Assembly (NCBI GenBank): GCA_022799495.1
Contig: JAAWON010000018.1
Span: forward strand, 1-32,381
Reading direction: 5' to 3'
Length of the DNA stretch: 32,381 bases
DNA from: Erysipelotrichaceae bacterium
GTDB lineage: Bacteria; Bacillota_I; Bacilli_A; Erysipelotrichales; Erysipelotrichaceae
The number at the start of each line of letters is the position of its first letter. The first letter of the stretch is position 1. Below the pieces are notes generated by a model. The model was given only the letters and a program-made list of their open reading frames with translations, was not told the origin of the DNA and ran no database searches. Positions 15,907 to 24,193 of the stretch are shown here, one piece after another. The position numbers and the translations under genes were made by a program.

Positions 15907-15935
15907 TTGATAATTTTTTTCATAACGATTATAAT
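15907..15935 (+). promoter_or_regulatory. Sigma-A-type promoter
   Basis: -35 TTGATA (15907-15912) and -10 TATAAT (15930-15935), spacer exactly 17 bp, about 135 bp before the pyrophosphatase-like gene. Confidence 0.7.
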
Positions 15936-16070
15936 AGTATGGCAATGCCATAGTAGGATGCCTTCATGGAATGGTTCAGGGAAAGGGAACGCTCTTTGAA
16001 GGTAAGCATATACTGAAATGATGATGAGGTTTTTGGATCGGGAATGCTTTGGCATAGAGGAGGATGAGTG

Positions 16071-16457
16071 ATGAGTGGTTTGGAAAACAATGCATTTTTT
16101 TGGCAAAAGTTAGATACGCTGTTTTTATCTTCAAAGTTGGTGATTGATCGCCCGCGCAATGCGGCCCATTATAAATATTCTAATTTGATTTATCCGGTGG
16201 ATTACGGTTATCTCAGTGATACGATGGGATCCGATCAGGCACCGATTGATGTCTTTCGCGGTTCTTTGAAAAGCAATCAGATTCAGGCAATCGTTGTCAG
16301 TGCGGATATATTAAAGAAGGACTGCGAGGTTAAATTGTTAATCGGATGCAGCGAAGAAGAAGAACGCGATATTCTGTTGTTTTTAAATCAAACAGAATTT
16401 CAGAAAGCAATTCTTGTTCATCGGGGGAATGAAGTTCCCGAGTGGGCACAAAATGAT
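16071..16457 (+). CDS. Inorganic pyrophosphatase-like protein lacking a catalytic Asp
   Basis: 129 residues (ATG 16071 after AGGAGGA; GTG 16068 is the alternative). It has the family I soluble pyrophosphatase pattern: YPVDYGYLSDTMG (41-53) and DQAPIDVF (55-62). In true enzymes the second motif reads D-G-D-P-L-D-V; here the middle Asp is Ala57. The usual later DAK motif is also altered (DCEVKLLIG, 84-92). It is shorter than bacterial PPases (about 165-180). So it is probably a divergent or non-hydrolytic member, or acts on another phosphoanhydride. The function is not established. A strong terminator follows directly, so it is a single-gene transcript. Confidence 0.75.
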
Positions 16458-16460
16458 TAA

Positions 16461-16488
16461 AAAATAAGCGATTTGCTTATTTTTTTTT
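16461..16488 (+). terminator. Terminator after the pyrophosphatase-like gene
   Basis: AAAATAAGC (16461-16469), loop GATTT, GCTTATTTT (16475-16483), continuing into a T run. Confidence 0.9.
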
Positions 16489-16628
16489 CGTTTATTCCAT
16501 ATGTTAGTAGAGGATGAAGAACAGCGGAAAACATGATCATTTGGTGGTTGCGGTTATGATGGAAGATGGAGTAATTGCGATTGCGGTATGTAGGCAATCG
16601 GCAGGGCTATGAGGGAGGAAAACTTGTT

Positions 16629-16715
16629 ATGAGAGGCAGGTTTGATTGGATCATGAAAGGGAAGGCTATTTTTAATGACTGGGAGGAAAATGGTAATGAA
16701 ATTGGCACAAGATAG
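16629..16715 (+). CDS. Possible 28-codon leader ORF overlapping the DUF4358 start
   Basis: Short ORF starting MRGRFDWIMKGKAIF at ATG 16629. AGGGAGGA lies 9 bases upstream, a stronger ribosome binding site than many in this window. Its 3' end overlaps the start of the next gene in a different frame, an arrangement suited to translational coupling. The peptide has no recognisable features, so this could be a chance ORF. Confidence 0.25.
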   Translation: MRGRFDWIMKGKAIFNDWEENGNEIGTR

Positions 16716-17235
16716 GAAAAGGATAGTGAAGCGTGTTGCGTGGGTAAAGGGAAAGCGATACAAAGTAGGAGTGATCGTATTCATCGTTATGCTTTGTATG
16801 GGATGTCACAATGGAGCGCTTGGTTCAATTCAGGAAGAAACTTTGGATTTACCAAAACTGTCGTTGAGGATTGATGATAAAATAGCGGATGGGGAATGGC
16901 ATATGGAGGTATTACAGGAGCCTTTGGAGGCATCTATGGCAGAGATGATCTATGGCGTAGATGCACATTTCTATCAAGAGGTGTTGATTCGCCGTTCCTT
17001 GATTGATCTTGCCTGTGAGGAAATCGTATTGTTTCATGCATATTCCGGCAGACAAACAGAAATCGCAACTCGTTTACGTGAATATCAAAAGGAGCGTATG
17101 ACACAGTATGAGAATTTACCACTCCAATATGCACAGGTAGAAGAAGCGCAAGTCGTGGAAATCGGTAATTATGTCCTGCTTGTTTGTAGTAAAGATTACG
17201 CAAACGTGGTACAATATATCAGTTCACTAGAATAG
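16696..17235 (+). CDS. DUF4358-family membrane-anchored protein, probable lipoprotein
   Basis: 179 residues from ATG 16696, chosen because GGGAGG lies 9 bases upstream; in-frame ATGs at 16675 and 16690 are alternatives. A basic N-terminus (RKRIVKRVAWVKGKRYK) precedes a hydrophobic segment (about 24-36) ending in CMGC, a near-lipobox with Cys37 (it has Cys at -3 where Leu is usual). The rest is extracytoplasmic and matches DUF4358: AEMIYGVDAHFYQEVLIRRS, a central 'DLACEEIVLFHA' strand, then LPLQYAQVEEAQVVEIGNYV. The family is common in Bacillota and its role is unknown. There is no clear promoter, and it may be coupled to a short ORF upstream. Confidence 0.8.
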   Translation: MKLAQDRKRIVKRVAWVKGKRYKVGVIVFIVMLCMGCHNGALGSIQEETLDLPKLSLRIDDKIADGEWHMEVLQEPLEASMAEMIYGVDAHFYQEVLIRRSLIDLACEEIVLFHAYSGRQTEIATRLREYQKERMTQYENLPLQYAQVEEAQVVEIGNYVLLVCSKDYANVVQYISSLE

Positions 17236-17300
17236 CGAAGCAGGATATAACAGTTGGCTATGATCGCTATGGATTAGGATCTTAATTGAGCAGATTGCCT

Positions 17301-17329
17301 TTGGATTTAGGTTAAAACTGTCGTATCAT
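17301..17329 (+). promoter_or_regulatory. Probable promoter of the YihY gene
   Basis: -35 TTGGAT (17301-17306) and -10 TATCAT (17324-17329) with a 17-bp spacer, about 95 bp before the start codon. Confidence 0.5.
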
Positions 17330-17421
17330 GTGCATCATAAGATAAGAGAATGAATCGCTAAATACTCATAATTGGGAGACAAGCGTTGTCTTTGCCAAGA
17401 TAAAGAATCAGGGGTGAAGGA

Positions 17422-18273
17422 ATGGATAAGATTAAGGATGTCATATTGGAATTTTTATCACCGGAGGCAAATTTATTTGTCTATTCTTTATCATTTGGGT
17501 TATTGTTATCCTTGGCTCCTTCCTTGATTATTTTCGCAATGATGTTTAAATGGGGCAATTTTTTGGATATTGAAGTGGTGATTGATCTGTTTCGCAGCCT
17601 TCATTTATCAAACGATATTCAAGTGTTGATTGAAGAGATATTCATGGAGTTTATGAATAAGGAATATGGGTTTGTGCCGGCAATCACAACCTTGTGTTTA
17701 TCCTTTTGGCTTGCGTCACGCAGTATCAATTCATTTCTGTTAATCAGTGCGAGTCATGAAAAGGTAGAGGTGCCGAAGTTCGCAATCAGGATTCAGTCGA
17801 TCGTGATGTTTTTGGTGTTTGTGGCAATGTTGATTGGCGGAGTTTTGGTAGCGACGTTGATATATCGCTTTGTGAATGCGTCACTGTTGCCGATGTTGGC
17901 AGCGGTGATTATGGTGCCGGTGTTCACGATGATGTATCGCTCGCTGTCCTTTCGTAAGCGTTCGCTGAGTTATGGCTTAATCGGTGGCTTGTTTGCGACC
18001 AGTGCCGTAATTTTATTGTTTTATTTATCATTTATTTTGATTCAGCGGATGATTATGTACAACCGTATTTATGGCTCACTGGCTTCGCTTGTGGCACTGC
18101 TTTTGGTCATTTATATTTTTGGCAGTATCGTGTACTTGGGTTTTTTATTGAATTTGGTATGTGAGGAAAGTTATGGGAAAGAGGAGCGTTTGCGCTTGAA
18201 ACATGCGCGTTATTATGCGCTGTGTGAGCGTCTCTATGAACGGTTGCCATTTGTGAAACGGGATGGACAATGA
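17422..18273 (+). CDS. YihY/virulence factor BrkB family membrane protein
   Basis: 283 residues with about six membrane segments and the family's usual layout: N-terminal SLSFGLLLSLAPSLIIFAMM (23-42), a short amphipathic loop, FVPAITTLCLSFWLASRSIN, and near the C-terminus YGSLASLVALLLVIYIFGSI followed by VYLGFLLN. A charged cytosolic tail ends the protein. YihY/BrkB proteins were once annotated as RNase BN but are integral membrane proteins of unknown transport-like role. GGGGTGAAGG precedes the ATG. The next gene's start lies 44 bp after the stop, so they are likely co-transcribed. The function in this organism cannot be specified. Confidence 0.88.
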   Translation: MDKIKDVILEFLSPEANLFVYSLSFGLLLSLAPSLIIFAMMFKWGNFLDIEVVIDLFRSLHLSNDIQVLIEEIFMEFMNKEYGFVPAITTLCLSFWLASRSINSFLLISASHEKVEVPKFAIRIQSIVMFLVFVAMLIGGVLVATLIYRFVNASLLPMLAAVIMVPVFTMMYRSLSFRKRSLSYGLIGGLFATSAVILLFYLSFILIQRMIMYNRIYGSLASLVALLLVIYIFGSIVYLGFLLNLVCEESYGKEERLRLKHARYYALCERLYERLPFVKRDGQ

Positions 18274-18316
18274 AGCGAGAGCTTTGTGGTCACAAGAAAG
18301 GGTTAGAGGTAAGGCG

Positions 18317-19627
18317 ATGAAGTTAAAAATCATAAAAACGGGAATCAATGGAGAGGGGATTGCTTATGCGGATCGTGTTCCGGTGTTTGTGCCCGGAGCG
18401 CTTGTGGGGGAAGAAGTGGATGTGACGATTACGGAGCGCAATCGTCGTTTTTGGCGTGCATCTTTAAATCATGTAATGGTAAAAAGTAGGCAGCGGGTGC
18501 GCCCGGTGTGCCGCTATCAAGCAAAGTGTGGCGGATGCCCGCTGATGATTACACGTTATGAGGATCAGTTGAAAGCCAAGCAGGAGTTGTTAAAGCAAAC
18601 GCTGATTAAGTATGCCCAAGTAGATCCGCGTTTGGTAGAAGCAGTTCGGCCCAGTGCGCAGACGCTTGCTTACCGCAATCAATGCAAAATGCCATGTACG
18701 ATGGTGGATGGTAAATTGATGAGCGGAATGTATCTGCCCAATTCCAATTATTTTCAGGAGGTGGAGCATTGCCCGGTGCATGAGACGGGATTGGAGCGAG
18801 TTCGCGTTGCCGTTACAAAGGTATTGAATGATTATGAACTGCGTGCCTATGATTATCATAGTAAGCATGGGATTCGCTCGATCATCATTCGCGGCTTTGC
18901 GCAGGATTATCAGGTGTGTATTGTCAGCGGCGAGGATGAATTAAGTGAAGGCTGTATTGAGGCGTTGATGGGGATTGCGGGAGTGCGCAGTCTTTGGCAG
19001 AGTTGTCATACGGTGAAAAAGACGACGGATATGTTTGGGGCAAAGATGATTCATCTTGCCGGGAAACGTCAATTATCGGTTGAATTTGATGGACTTCGGC
19101 TGGAATTATCACCTCGTTCTTTTTTTCAGTTGAATACGGAACAGGCCAAGCAATTATATCGCTGTGTGGCGGAATTGGTGCCGCATCATAATGATTTGAT
19201 TGTGGAGGCATATAGCGGAATTGGGGCGATCTCCCTGTATGTGCGTGATAAGGCGAAACGCATAATCGGTGTTGAATCCATTAAGGATGCGGTGGTGAAT
19301 GCGAATGCCAATGCGAAGCGCAATCATGCGGAACATGTATCGTTTTTGTGTGCAGATGCGGCAGATAAATGTGTTTATTTGGCAAAGAAGTATCAAATTG
19401 ATACGCTGATTGTCGATCCTCCTCGCAGTGGTCTGGATGATGCGATGTTGGCGTGTTTGTTGCGAAGCAAGATTAAGAATATAATTTACATATCGTGTAA
19501 TCCGGCCACATTAGGAAAAAATTTGGCGGTGTTGCGAGAACGCTATACGGTGAGGCGAATTGTGCCGTTTGATATGTTTCCACAAACGCAGCATGTGGAA
19601 AGTGTGGTTCTGATAGAGAAGAAATAA
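18317..19627 (+). CDS. rlmD: 23S rRNA (uracil-C5)-methyltransferase, RlmD/RlmCD type
   Basis: 436 residues from ATG 18317, preceded by AGAGGTAAGG; an in-frame ATG at 18263 overlaps the YihY gene and has a poor site. SAM-dependent methylation of a uracil C5 in 23S rRNA. N-terminal TRAM domain (1-55, INGEGIAY at 10-17). 4Fe-4S ligands CRYQAKCGGC (Cys65, 71, 74) plus Cys152 in EHCP. SAM loop EAYSGIGAISLYV (297-309), DPPRSGLDD (367-375) and the nucleophile Cys394 in YISCNPATLGKNL, with a C-terminal Glu (QHVESV) as general base. In Bacillota one such enzyme (RlmCD) often modifies two sites, so the exact target is not certain. No terminator follows before the Fic promoter. Confidence 0.93.
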   Translation: MKLKIIKTGINGEGIAYADRVPVFVPGALVGEEVDVTITERNRRFWRASLNHVMVKSRQRVRPVCRYQAKCGGCPLMITRYEDQLKAKQELLKQTLIKYAQVDPRLVEAVRPSAQTLAYRNQCKMPCTMVDGKLMSGMYLPNSNYFQEVEHCPVHETGLERVRVAVTKVLNDYELRAYDYHSKHGIRSIIIRGFAQDYQVCIVSGEDELSEGCIEALMGIAGVRSLWQSCHTVKKTTDMFGAKMIHLAGKRQLSVEFDGLRLELSPRSFFQLNTEQAKQLYRCVAELVPHHNDLIVEAYSGIGAISLYVRDKAKRIIGVESIKDAVVNANANAKRNHAEHVSFLCADAADKCVYLAKKYQIDTLIVDPPRSGLDDAMLACLLRSKIKNIIYISCNPATLGKNLAVLRERYTVRRIVPFDMFPQTQHVESVVLIEKK

Positions 19628-19655
19628 AAGACTATTTTATGATATATGGAACATC

Positions 19656-19719
19656 AACGTGTATAAAAAAATAAAAAAGTTAAACACGTGTTGTGAACGT
19701 GTGTAAAAACTGATATAAT
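19656..19719 (+). promoter_or_regulatory. Fic gene promoter with repeated ACGTGT elements
   Basis: -35 TTGTGA (19691-19696) and -10 TATAAT (19714-19719), 17-bp spacer. Around it are AACGTGTATAAAAAA (19656-19670), the near copy AACGTGTGTAAAAAC (19696-19710), and a perfect 10-bp palindrome AACACGTGTT (19683-19692) touching the -35. The direct copies are 40 bp apart, about four helical turns, suggesting a bound regulator. Confidence 0.65.
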
Positions 19720-19738
19720 GAACGCACGAGGTGATTGA

Positions 19739-20803
19739 ATGTTTAAACTTCCTTTATCTATAGATTTAAATGATGTTGAAACATTGAAATTGTTATCAAA
19801 TGCAAATAACAAAGTCGGAGAATTAAAAGGCATCATAAACCAACTTCCGAACCCACAAATCTTATTAAATGCTATTACATTAGGAGAAGCGAAAGATTCA
19901 TCTGAAATTGAGAATATTGTAACAACATATGATGAAATATATAAAGAAATGACGAGTGTATGTTCAATTTCAGCAAATGCAAAAGAAGTTTTAAGGTATC
20001 GAAAGGCTATTTCCTTAGGCTTTGAAGAATTAAAAAGGAATGGCTTCATAAGTATTCAATCTCTAATTAATATTCAAAACTGTATTGAATCTGATAAAGG
20101 TGGCATTAGAAAGTTACCCGGAACAGTGATTAAGAATACAAGAACAGGTGAGATTCTTCATACACCGCCGCAATCAGAAGCAGAAATTCTAGATTATCTG
20201 TCTAACTTAGAAAAATATATAAATCAAGATAATGAATATGATCCGTTAATTAATATGGGAGTGATTCATTATCAGTTTGAAACCATACATCCTTTTTATG
20301 ATGGTAATGGGAGAACAGGAAGGATTTTAAATGTTTTATTTTTAGTTATGATGAATAAACTATCATATCCGGTTCTTTATTTAAGCAGATACATCATCCA
20401 CAATAAAGATGAATACTATACTTTATTAAGAGAATGCAATAATAATGAGGAAAATATTCGTATATTTGTTCGCTATATGTTAAAAGGTATTGCGGCAACA
20501 TCAGATTTTACCATTCGCTTTATAGATGAAATCATTCATAGTATGGAGCAAACAACAATGTTAATGAAAGAGCGATTACCTAAAGTCTATTCAAAAGAAT
20601 TGGTTGAATATTTGTATTATGAGTTTTATACCAAAAATGAATTTTTAAGAAATGAATTTAATATATCACGTTCTACGGCTAATAAATATTTAAAACTTTT
20701 AGAAGAGCAAGGTTTTGTTATTAGCGAGAAAGTGGGCAAAGAAGTGATATATAAAAATGTTGCGTTATTTAATTTAATGGAAAAGTGGGAAGTGAATTTC
20801 TAA
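19739..20803 (+). CDS. Class II Fic protein with C-terminal winged helix
   Basis: 354 residues; GAGGTGAT precedes the ATG. Fic enzymes transfer AMP (or other nucleotide parts) to hydroxyl side chains of target proteins. The catalytic motif HPFYDGNGRTGR (184-195) is complete, with His184. An inhibitory helix motif of the S-x-x-x-E-N type is present before the Fic core, SSEIEN (54-59), making it class II, the intramolecularly inhibited type. The flap (about 128-143) is VIKNTRTGEILHTPPQ-like. The C-terminus (about 290-350) looks like a winged HTH, with NISRSTANKYLKLLEEQGFV. The gene is much more AT-rich than the flanking rlmD and uvrB genes, consistent with acquisition. No partner antitoxin gene is adjacent. 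It has its own promoter with repeated elements, perhaps autoregulated by the C-terminal domain. Confidence 0.93.
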   Translation: MFKLPLSIDLNDVETLKLLSNANNKVGELKGIINQLPNPQILLNAITLGEAKDSSEIENIVTTYDEIYKEMTSVCSISANAKEVLRYRKAISLGFEELKRNGFISIQSLINIQNCIESDKGGIRKLPGTVIKNTRTGEILHTPPQSEAEILDYLSNLEKYINQDNEYDPLINMGVIHYQFETIHPFYDGNGRTGRILNVLFLVMMNKLSYPVLYLSRYIIHNKDEYYTLLRECNNNEENIRIFVRYMLKGIAATSDFTIRFIDEIIHSMEQTTMLMKERLPKVYSKELVEYLYYEFYTKNEFLRNEFNISRSTANKYLKLLEEQGFVISEKVGKEVIYKNVALFNLMEKWEVNF

Positions 20804-20909
20804 TTAAAATAAAAAAATAAGTTGCGCTAATCAATCAGTAATATGACTATAATATGCGCATAATCTGATAATACCTGCAATTTAATAGCGCGTATAATCG
20901 CAACGGAGG

Positions 20910-21248
20910 CTAAAGTTGTGTTTTTATGCAAAAAATTTCATCATCTACAAGTACTGATATTTGATTGTTCAGCGGCATTCAGCGTATATTCTCCAAGTAC
21001 GATTAGGTGATCCTCACTGTGCGTCTTGATTTCAGAAAGATTGGATCTTCTATATCAAATGACGGCATAAGAAATCCATCCTTAAACTGCGCCTTGATTG
21101 CTGCTACGCTAGAAACAGTTAAATTCCCGATACTAAGCCATACACAATCCTCGGCAAGAATTGAAAACAATGGCTGGGGATTGAGATGATAATACTCTTT
21201 TATGATATGTAGCGTGTCTTCGCATACCGTCTCTTTTTTGATTTCCAT
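20910..21248 (-). pseudogene. Decayed NTF2/SnoaL-like gene
   Basis: The start is intact (GGAGG before ATG 21248). The first frame encodes about 81 residues, with YHLNPQPLFSILAEDCVWLS and SVAAIKAQFKDGF, typical of the N-terminal half of NTF2/SnoaL-like domains. The stop at 21003 comes early. A second frame continues with THSEDHLIVLGEYTLNAAEQ, and a third with QISVLVDDEIFCIKTQL to a stop near 20910, together resembling the missing strands of the same fold. So at least two frameshifts are needed. Some relatives continue into a DNA-binding domain (LytTR), of which nothing remains here. It is alone between the Fic gene and uvrB. Confidence 0.55.
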
Positions 21249-21656
21249 AACAAACCTCCGGTAGTTTTTAGTATTATATTCTGTTCTTATTTTTATGTCT
21301 ATGAATCTTACATGAATGAGGTATGTGCTGTGTTGAATGTGCAGTATGCCATGTAATTATGAGACTCAGCGGAATCTTCATAAAACAATCGTTTCGTAAA
21401 TACCGATGATAAAAGTGATTCGCAAAGATGTTATAAGACTTGTTATCGCATTCTTGTTATTACATTGAAATAAGATCCATCCCTCACTGCCCTCCTTTTG
21501 GCAATCTCTCTTGCCAATCCCTCTCTAACATCTACATACCCTTACCCCAACAAATAACATTTAAAATTACCTCACCTTTATTTACGCAAAATACCAAATA
21601 TTCATTGTTTTTCTTTTACAGATAGGATAAACTAATCGCATGGAAGGATGATGACG
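21249..21656. other. Intergenic stretch before uvrB
   Basis: About 400 bp. I find no credible small gene, no clear promoter pair and no Bacillota-type SOS (LexA/DinR) box, although uvrB is often under SOS control. A 61-codon ORF at 21440-21625 has no ribosome binding site and odd composition. Confidence 0.45.
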
Positions 21657-23639
21657 ATGGAAGAAGCACTGTTTCAATTGGTTTCACAATATGAACCGCG
21701 AGGAGATCAGCCTAAGGCCATCAAAGAATTGGTGGAGGGAATTCGAGCAGGTAAGCACCAACAGGTCTTATTAGGAGCAACCGGTACCGGTAAAACCTTT
21801 ACCATCTCCAATGTGATCGCGCAAATCAATAAACCGACGTTGGTATTCGTACATAATAAAACCTTGGCCGGACAGTTATACAGTGAGTTTAAGGAGTTTT
21901 TTCCACACAATCGGGTGGAGTACTTCGTGTCGAACTTTGATTATTATCAACCGGAAGCGTACATTCCAAGTTCAGATACTTATATCGACAAGAATGCGAC
22001 TACCAATATGGAATTGGATATGTTGCGGATGGCCGCAGTCAATTCAGTGTTAGAGCGTAGAGATACGATTATCATTGCTTCAGTCGCATGTATCTATGGC
22101 GCATCCAACCCGGAACAATATCGTGATATGTTTTTCACCCTGCATGTTGGTGATCATATCGAGCGCAAGGAATTATTGGGACGCTTGGTGGCCCAGCAAT
22201 ATACCCGCAATGACATGGATTTACAGCGTGGTACTTTTCGCGTTCGTGGTGATGTCATCGAGGTGGGATTGGGACACAGTGATGCCTATCTTTTGCGTAT
22301 TGAAACCTTCGATGATGAAATTGAGCGTATTTGCGAGGTAGATCCTTTAACCGGTAAGATCTTAAATGCATATACCGTATATGTGTTGTATCCGGCCAGT
22401 GGATATGCGACCAGTCAGAATATCATCAACCATGCGGCGGATACGATTCAAGCGGAATTAACGGAACGTTTGGCTGAGTTGGAGGCAGAGGGAAAACTAT
22501 TGGAAAAACAGCGGTTGGAACAACGCTGCCGCTATGATATGGAGGCACTGAGAGAATTTGGCGTCTGTCCGGGAATTGAAAACTATTCTCGTCATATTGA
22601 TGGCAGAAAGCCGGGTGAGCGCCCTTATACCTTATTTGATTACTTCCCGAAAGATTTCTTATTGGTGGTAGATGAGTCTCATGTATCCTTACCGCAGGTA
22701 CGAGGCATGTACAATGGAGATCGCGCGCGCAAAGAAGTTTTGGTAAACTATGGATTCCGTTTGCCCAGTGCTTTGGATAATCGTCCTTTGCGTTTTGAGG
22801 AATTTGAATCTTTAATTCATCAGGCGGTGTTTATTTCGGCGACACCCGGGGATTATGAATTGGAAAAAGTCCAAGGTAAGGTCGTTGAACAGATTATTCG
22901 TCCTACCGGTTTGTTGGATCCTGAGGTAGAGGTGCGCCCTACCAATGGCCAAATTGATGATTTAGTGGATGAGATCCATGAGCGGATACAGCGCAATGAG
23001 CGGGTACTGATTACGACTTTGACCGTGCGCATGGCAGAGGATTTGAGCGCCTATTTGAAAGGGATGGACTTTAAAGTCGCATGGCTTCATCATGAAGTAA
23101 AGACAATCGAGCGTACCGAGATCATCCGTGATTTGCGTAAAGGCAAATATGATGTATTGATCGGTATTAACCTGTTGCGAGAGGGTTTGGATATTCCCGA
23201 GGTTTCGCTGATAGCGATTCTGGATGCGGATAAGGAAGGCTTCTTGCGTTCGGAGCGATCTTTGATTCAGATCATCGGTCGTGCTGCACGAAATGCACAT
23301 GGTAAAGTGATTATGTATGGAGATCATATCACTGATAGTATGCAGAAGGCATTGGATGAAACCAATCGAAGAAGGAGCATCCAAATGCGCTATAATGAAG
23401 AAAACGGAATCGTACCACAGACGATCATCAAACCAATTCATGAGGTGGTACGCAGTAAAGAAACACAAGAAATGACTGCGAAATACATGAGCAAAAAAGC
23501 GAAAATGGGCAAAAAGGATCGCGAAAAGATGATGGCAGGAATTGAGAAAGAGATGCGTGAAGCAGCGAAGGTGCTTGACTTTGAACGCGCTGCGGAACTA
23601 CGTGATATCTTGATTGAATTGCGTGGAGAAGGATCATAA
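21657..23639 (+). CDS. uvrB: Excinuclease ABC subunit B
   Basis: 660 residues from ATG 21657 (GGAAGG 9 bases upstream; ATG at 21648 and 21651 are in-frame alternatives). DNA-damage recognition and strand-opening helicase-like subunit of nucleotide excision repair, working with UvrA and UvrC. It starts with the family's [16 protein letters not shown]. Walker [11 protein letters not shown] lies near residue 40, the beta-hairpin region near 90-120 ([20 protein letters not shown]), DESH in [14 protein letters not shown], motif [11 protein letters not shown], and the C-terminal UVR domain [20 protein letters not shown], which binds UvrC. It stands alone: uvrA and uvrC are not adjacent in this window. 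A terminator follows. Confidence 0.97.
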   Translation: MEEALFQLVSQYEPRGDQPKAIKELVEGIRAGKHQQVLLGATGTGKTFTISNVIAQINKPTLVFVHNKTLAGQLYSEFKEFFPHNRVEYFVSNFDYYQPEAYIPSSDTYIDKNATTNMELDMLRMAAVNSVLERRDTIIIASVACIYGASNPEQYRDMFFTLHVGDHIERKELLGRLVAQQYTRNDMDLQRGTFRVRGDVIEVGLGHSDAYLLRIETFDDEIERICEVDPLTGKILNAYTVYVLYPASGYATSQNIINHAADTIQAELTERLAELEAEGKLLEKQRLEQRCRYDMEALREFGVCPGIENYSRHIDGRKPGERPYTLFDYFPKDFLLVVDESHVSLPQVRGMYNGDRARKEVLVNYGFRLPSALDNRPLRFEEFESLIHQAVFISATPGDYELEKVQGKVVEQIIRPTGLLDPEVEVRPTNGQIDDLVDEIHERIQRNERVLITTLTVRMAEDLSAYLKGMDFKVAWLHHEVKTIERTEIIRDLRKGKYDVLIGINLLREGLDIPEVSLIAILDADKEGFLRSERSLIQIIGRAARNAHGKVIMYGDHITDSMQKALDETNRRRSIQMRYNEENGIVPQTIIKPIHEVVRSKETQEMTAKYMSKKAKMGKKDREKMMAGIEKEMREAAKVLDFERAAELRDILIELRGEGS

Positions 23640-23671
23640 TGTACAAACACAGAAGTTAAAATATAAGTAAT

Positions 23672-23703
23672 GCCGCACGATGAAATCATGGTGTGGCTTT
23701 TTT
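23672..23703 (+). terminator. Terminator after uvrB
   Basis: GCCGCAC (23672-23678) pairs with GTGTGGC (23691-23697, one G-U), then TTTTTT. Confidence 0.85.
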
Positions 23704-23814
23704 CATGGGCAAAGTGGAGGAAATGAACAAATCTTAAAACAGCCTAACGCCTGATGCATACTGACTCCCCTTGCCAATCCTGCGTGTTTCACTAAATCCG
23801 TATCCTATCATCTA

Positions 23815-23851
23815 TTGACATACAATATTATACATCATATAATATTATACA
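23815..23851 (+). promoter_or_regulatory. Consensus promoter with embedded operator for the PadR operon
   Basis: -35 TTGACA (23815-23820) and -10 TATAAT (23838-23843), 17-bp spacer, both perfect. Between and over them is an exact 9-bp inverted repeat, AATATTATA (23824-23832) and TATAATATT (23838-23846), 5-bp spacer. AATATTATACA also occurs twice as a direct repeat (23824-23834, 23841-23851). This is an ideal site for repression by the PadR protein encoded just downstream. Confidence 0.8.
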
Positions 23852-23866
23852 GAAAGAAGTGATAAG

Positions 23867-24193
23867 ATGACATTTCAACTCGGTGCCTCTCTTTTGGATG
23901 CATGTGTATTGGCCATTTTACATGATGGGGATGTATATGGCTATAAACTGACACAGGAGGTTAAGGCATTGATGCAGGTATCGGAATCTACTTTATATCC
24001 GGTCTTGCGCAGATTGAAAAATGAGGGTTGTTTACAGACCTATGATGAGGAACATATGGGACGTTATCGCAGATATTATCGCTTAACTGATTTGGGCAGA
24101 GAGCGTTATGCTTTTTATGTACAGGAATGGTGCGATTTTCGTAATCGTATCGACGGGGTGTTAGGAAAAGGAGTGAAGGAACATGAATCGTGA
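23867..24193 (+). CDS. PadR-family transcriptional regulator
   Basis: 108 residues, the short PadR type common beside DUF1700 genes. Winged helix with LGASLLDACVLAILHDGD, GYKLTQEVKALMQVSESTLY (the recognition region) and a wing in DEEHMGRYRRYYRLTDLG; the rest forms the dimerisation helix. Typically a ligand-responsive repressor. The ribosome binding site is AGAAGTGATAAG. It is the first gene of an overlapping operon: the DUF1700 gene starts inside its end. The inverted repeat over its promoter points to autoregulation. Confidence 0.92.
   Translation: MTFQLGASLLDACVLAILHDGDVYGYKLTQEVKALMQVSESTLYPVLRRLKNEGCLQTYDEEHMGRYRRYYRLTDLGRERYAFYVQEWCDFRNRIDGVLGKGVKEHES

Larger units (their letters stand above)
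15706..16070. other. Intergenic stretch holding a terminator and a promoter
   Basis: 365 bp without a gene. It contains the cadA terminator at 15800-15830 and a promoter at 15907-15935; the remaining roughly 130 bp forms an unusually long leader for the pyrophosphatase-like gene. I see no riboswitch fold I recognise in it. Confidence 0.5.

Noticed and set aside
16514-16612. 32-codon ORF (starting MKNSGKHDHLVVAV)
   Set aside because: AGAGG abuts the ATG with no spacer, and it lies in the leader behind a terminator. No supporting feature.
21249-21656. SOS box before uvrB
   Set aside because: I looked for the GAAC-N4-GTTC type of Bacillota DinR/LexA site and found none.
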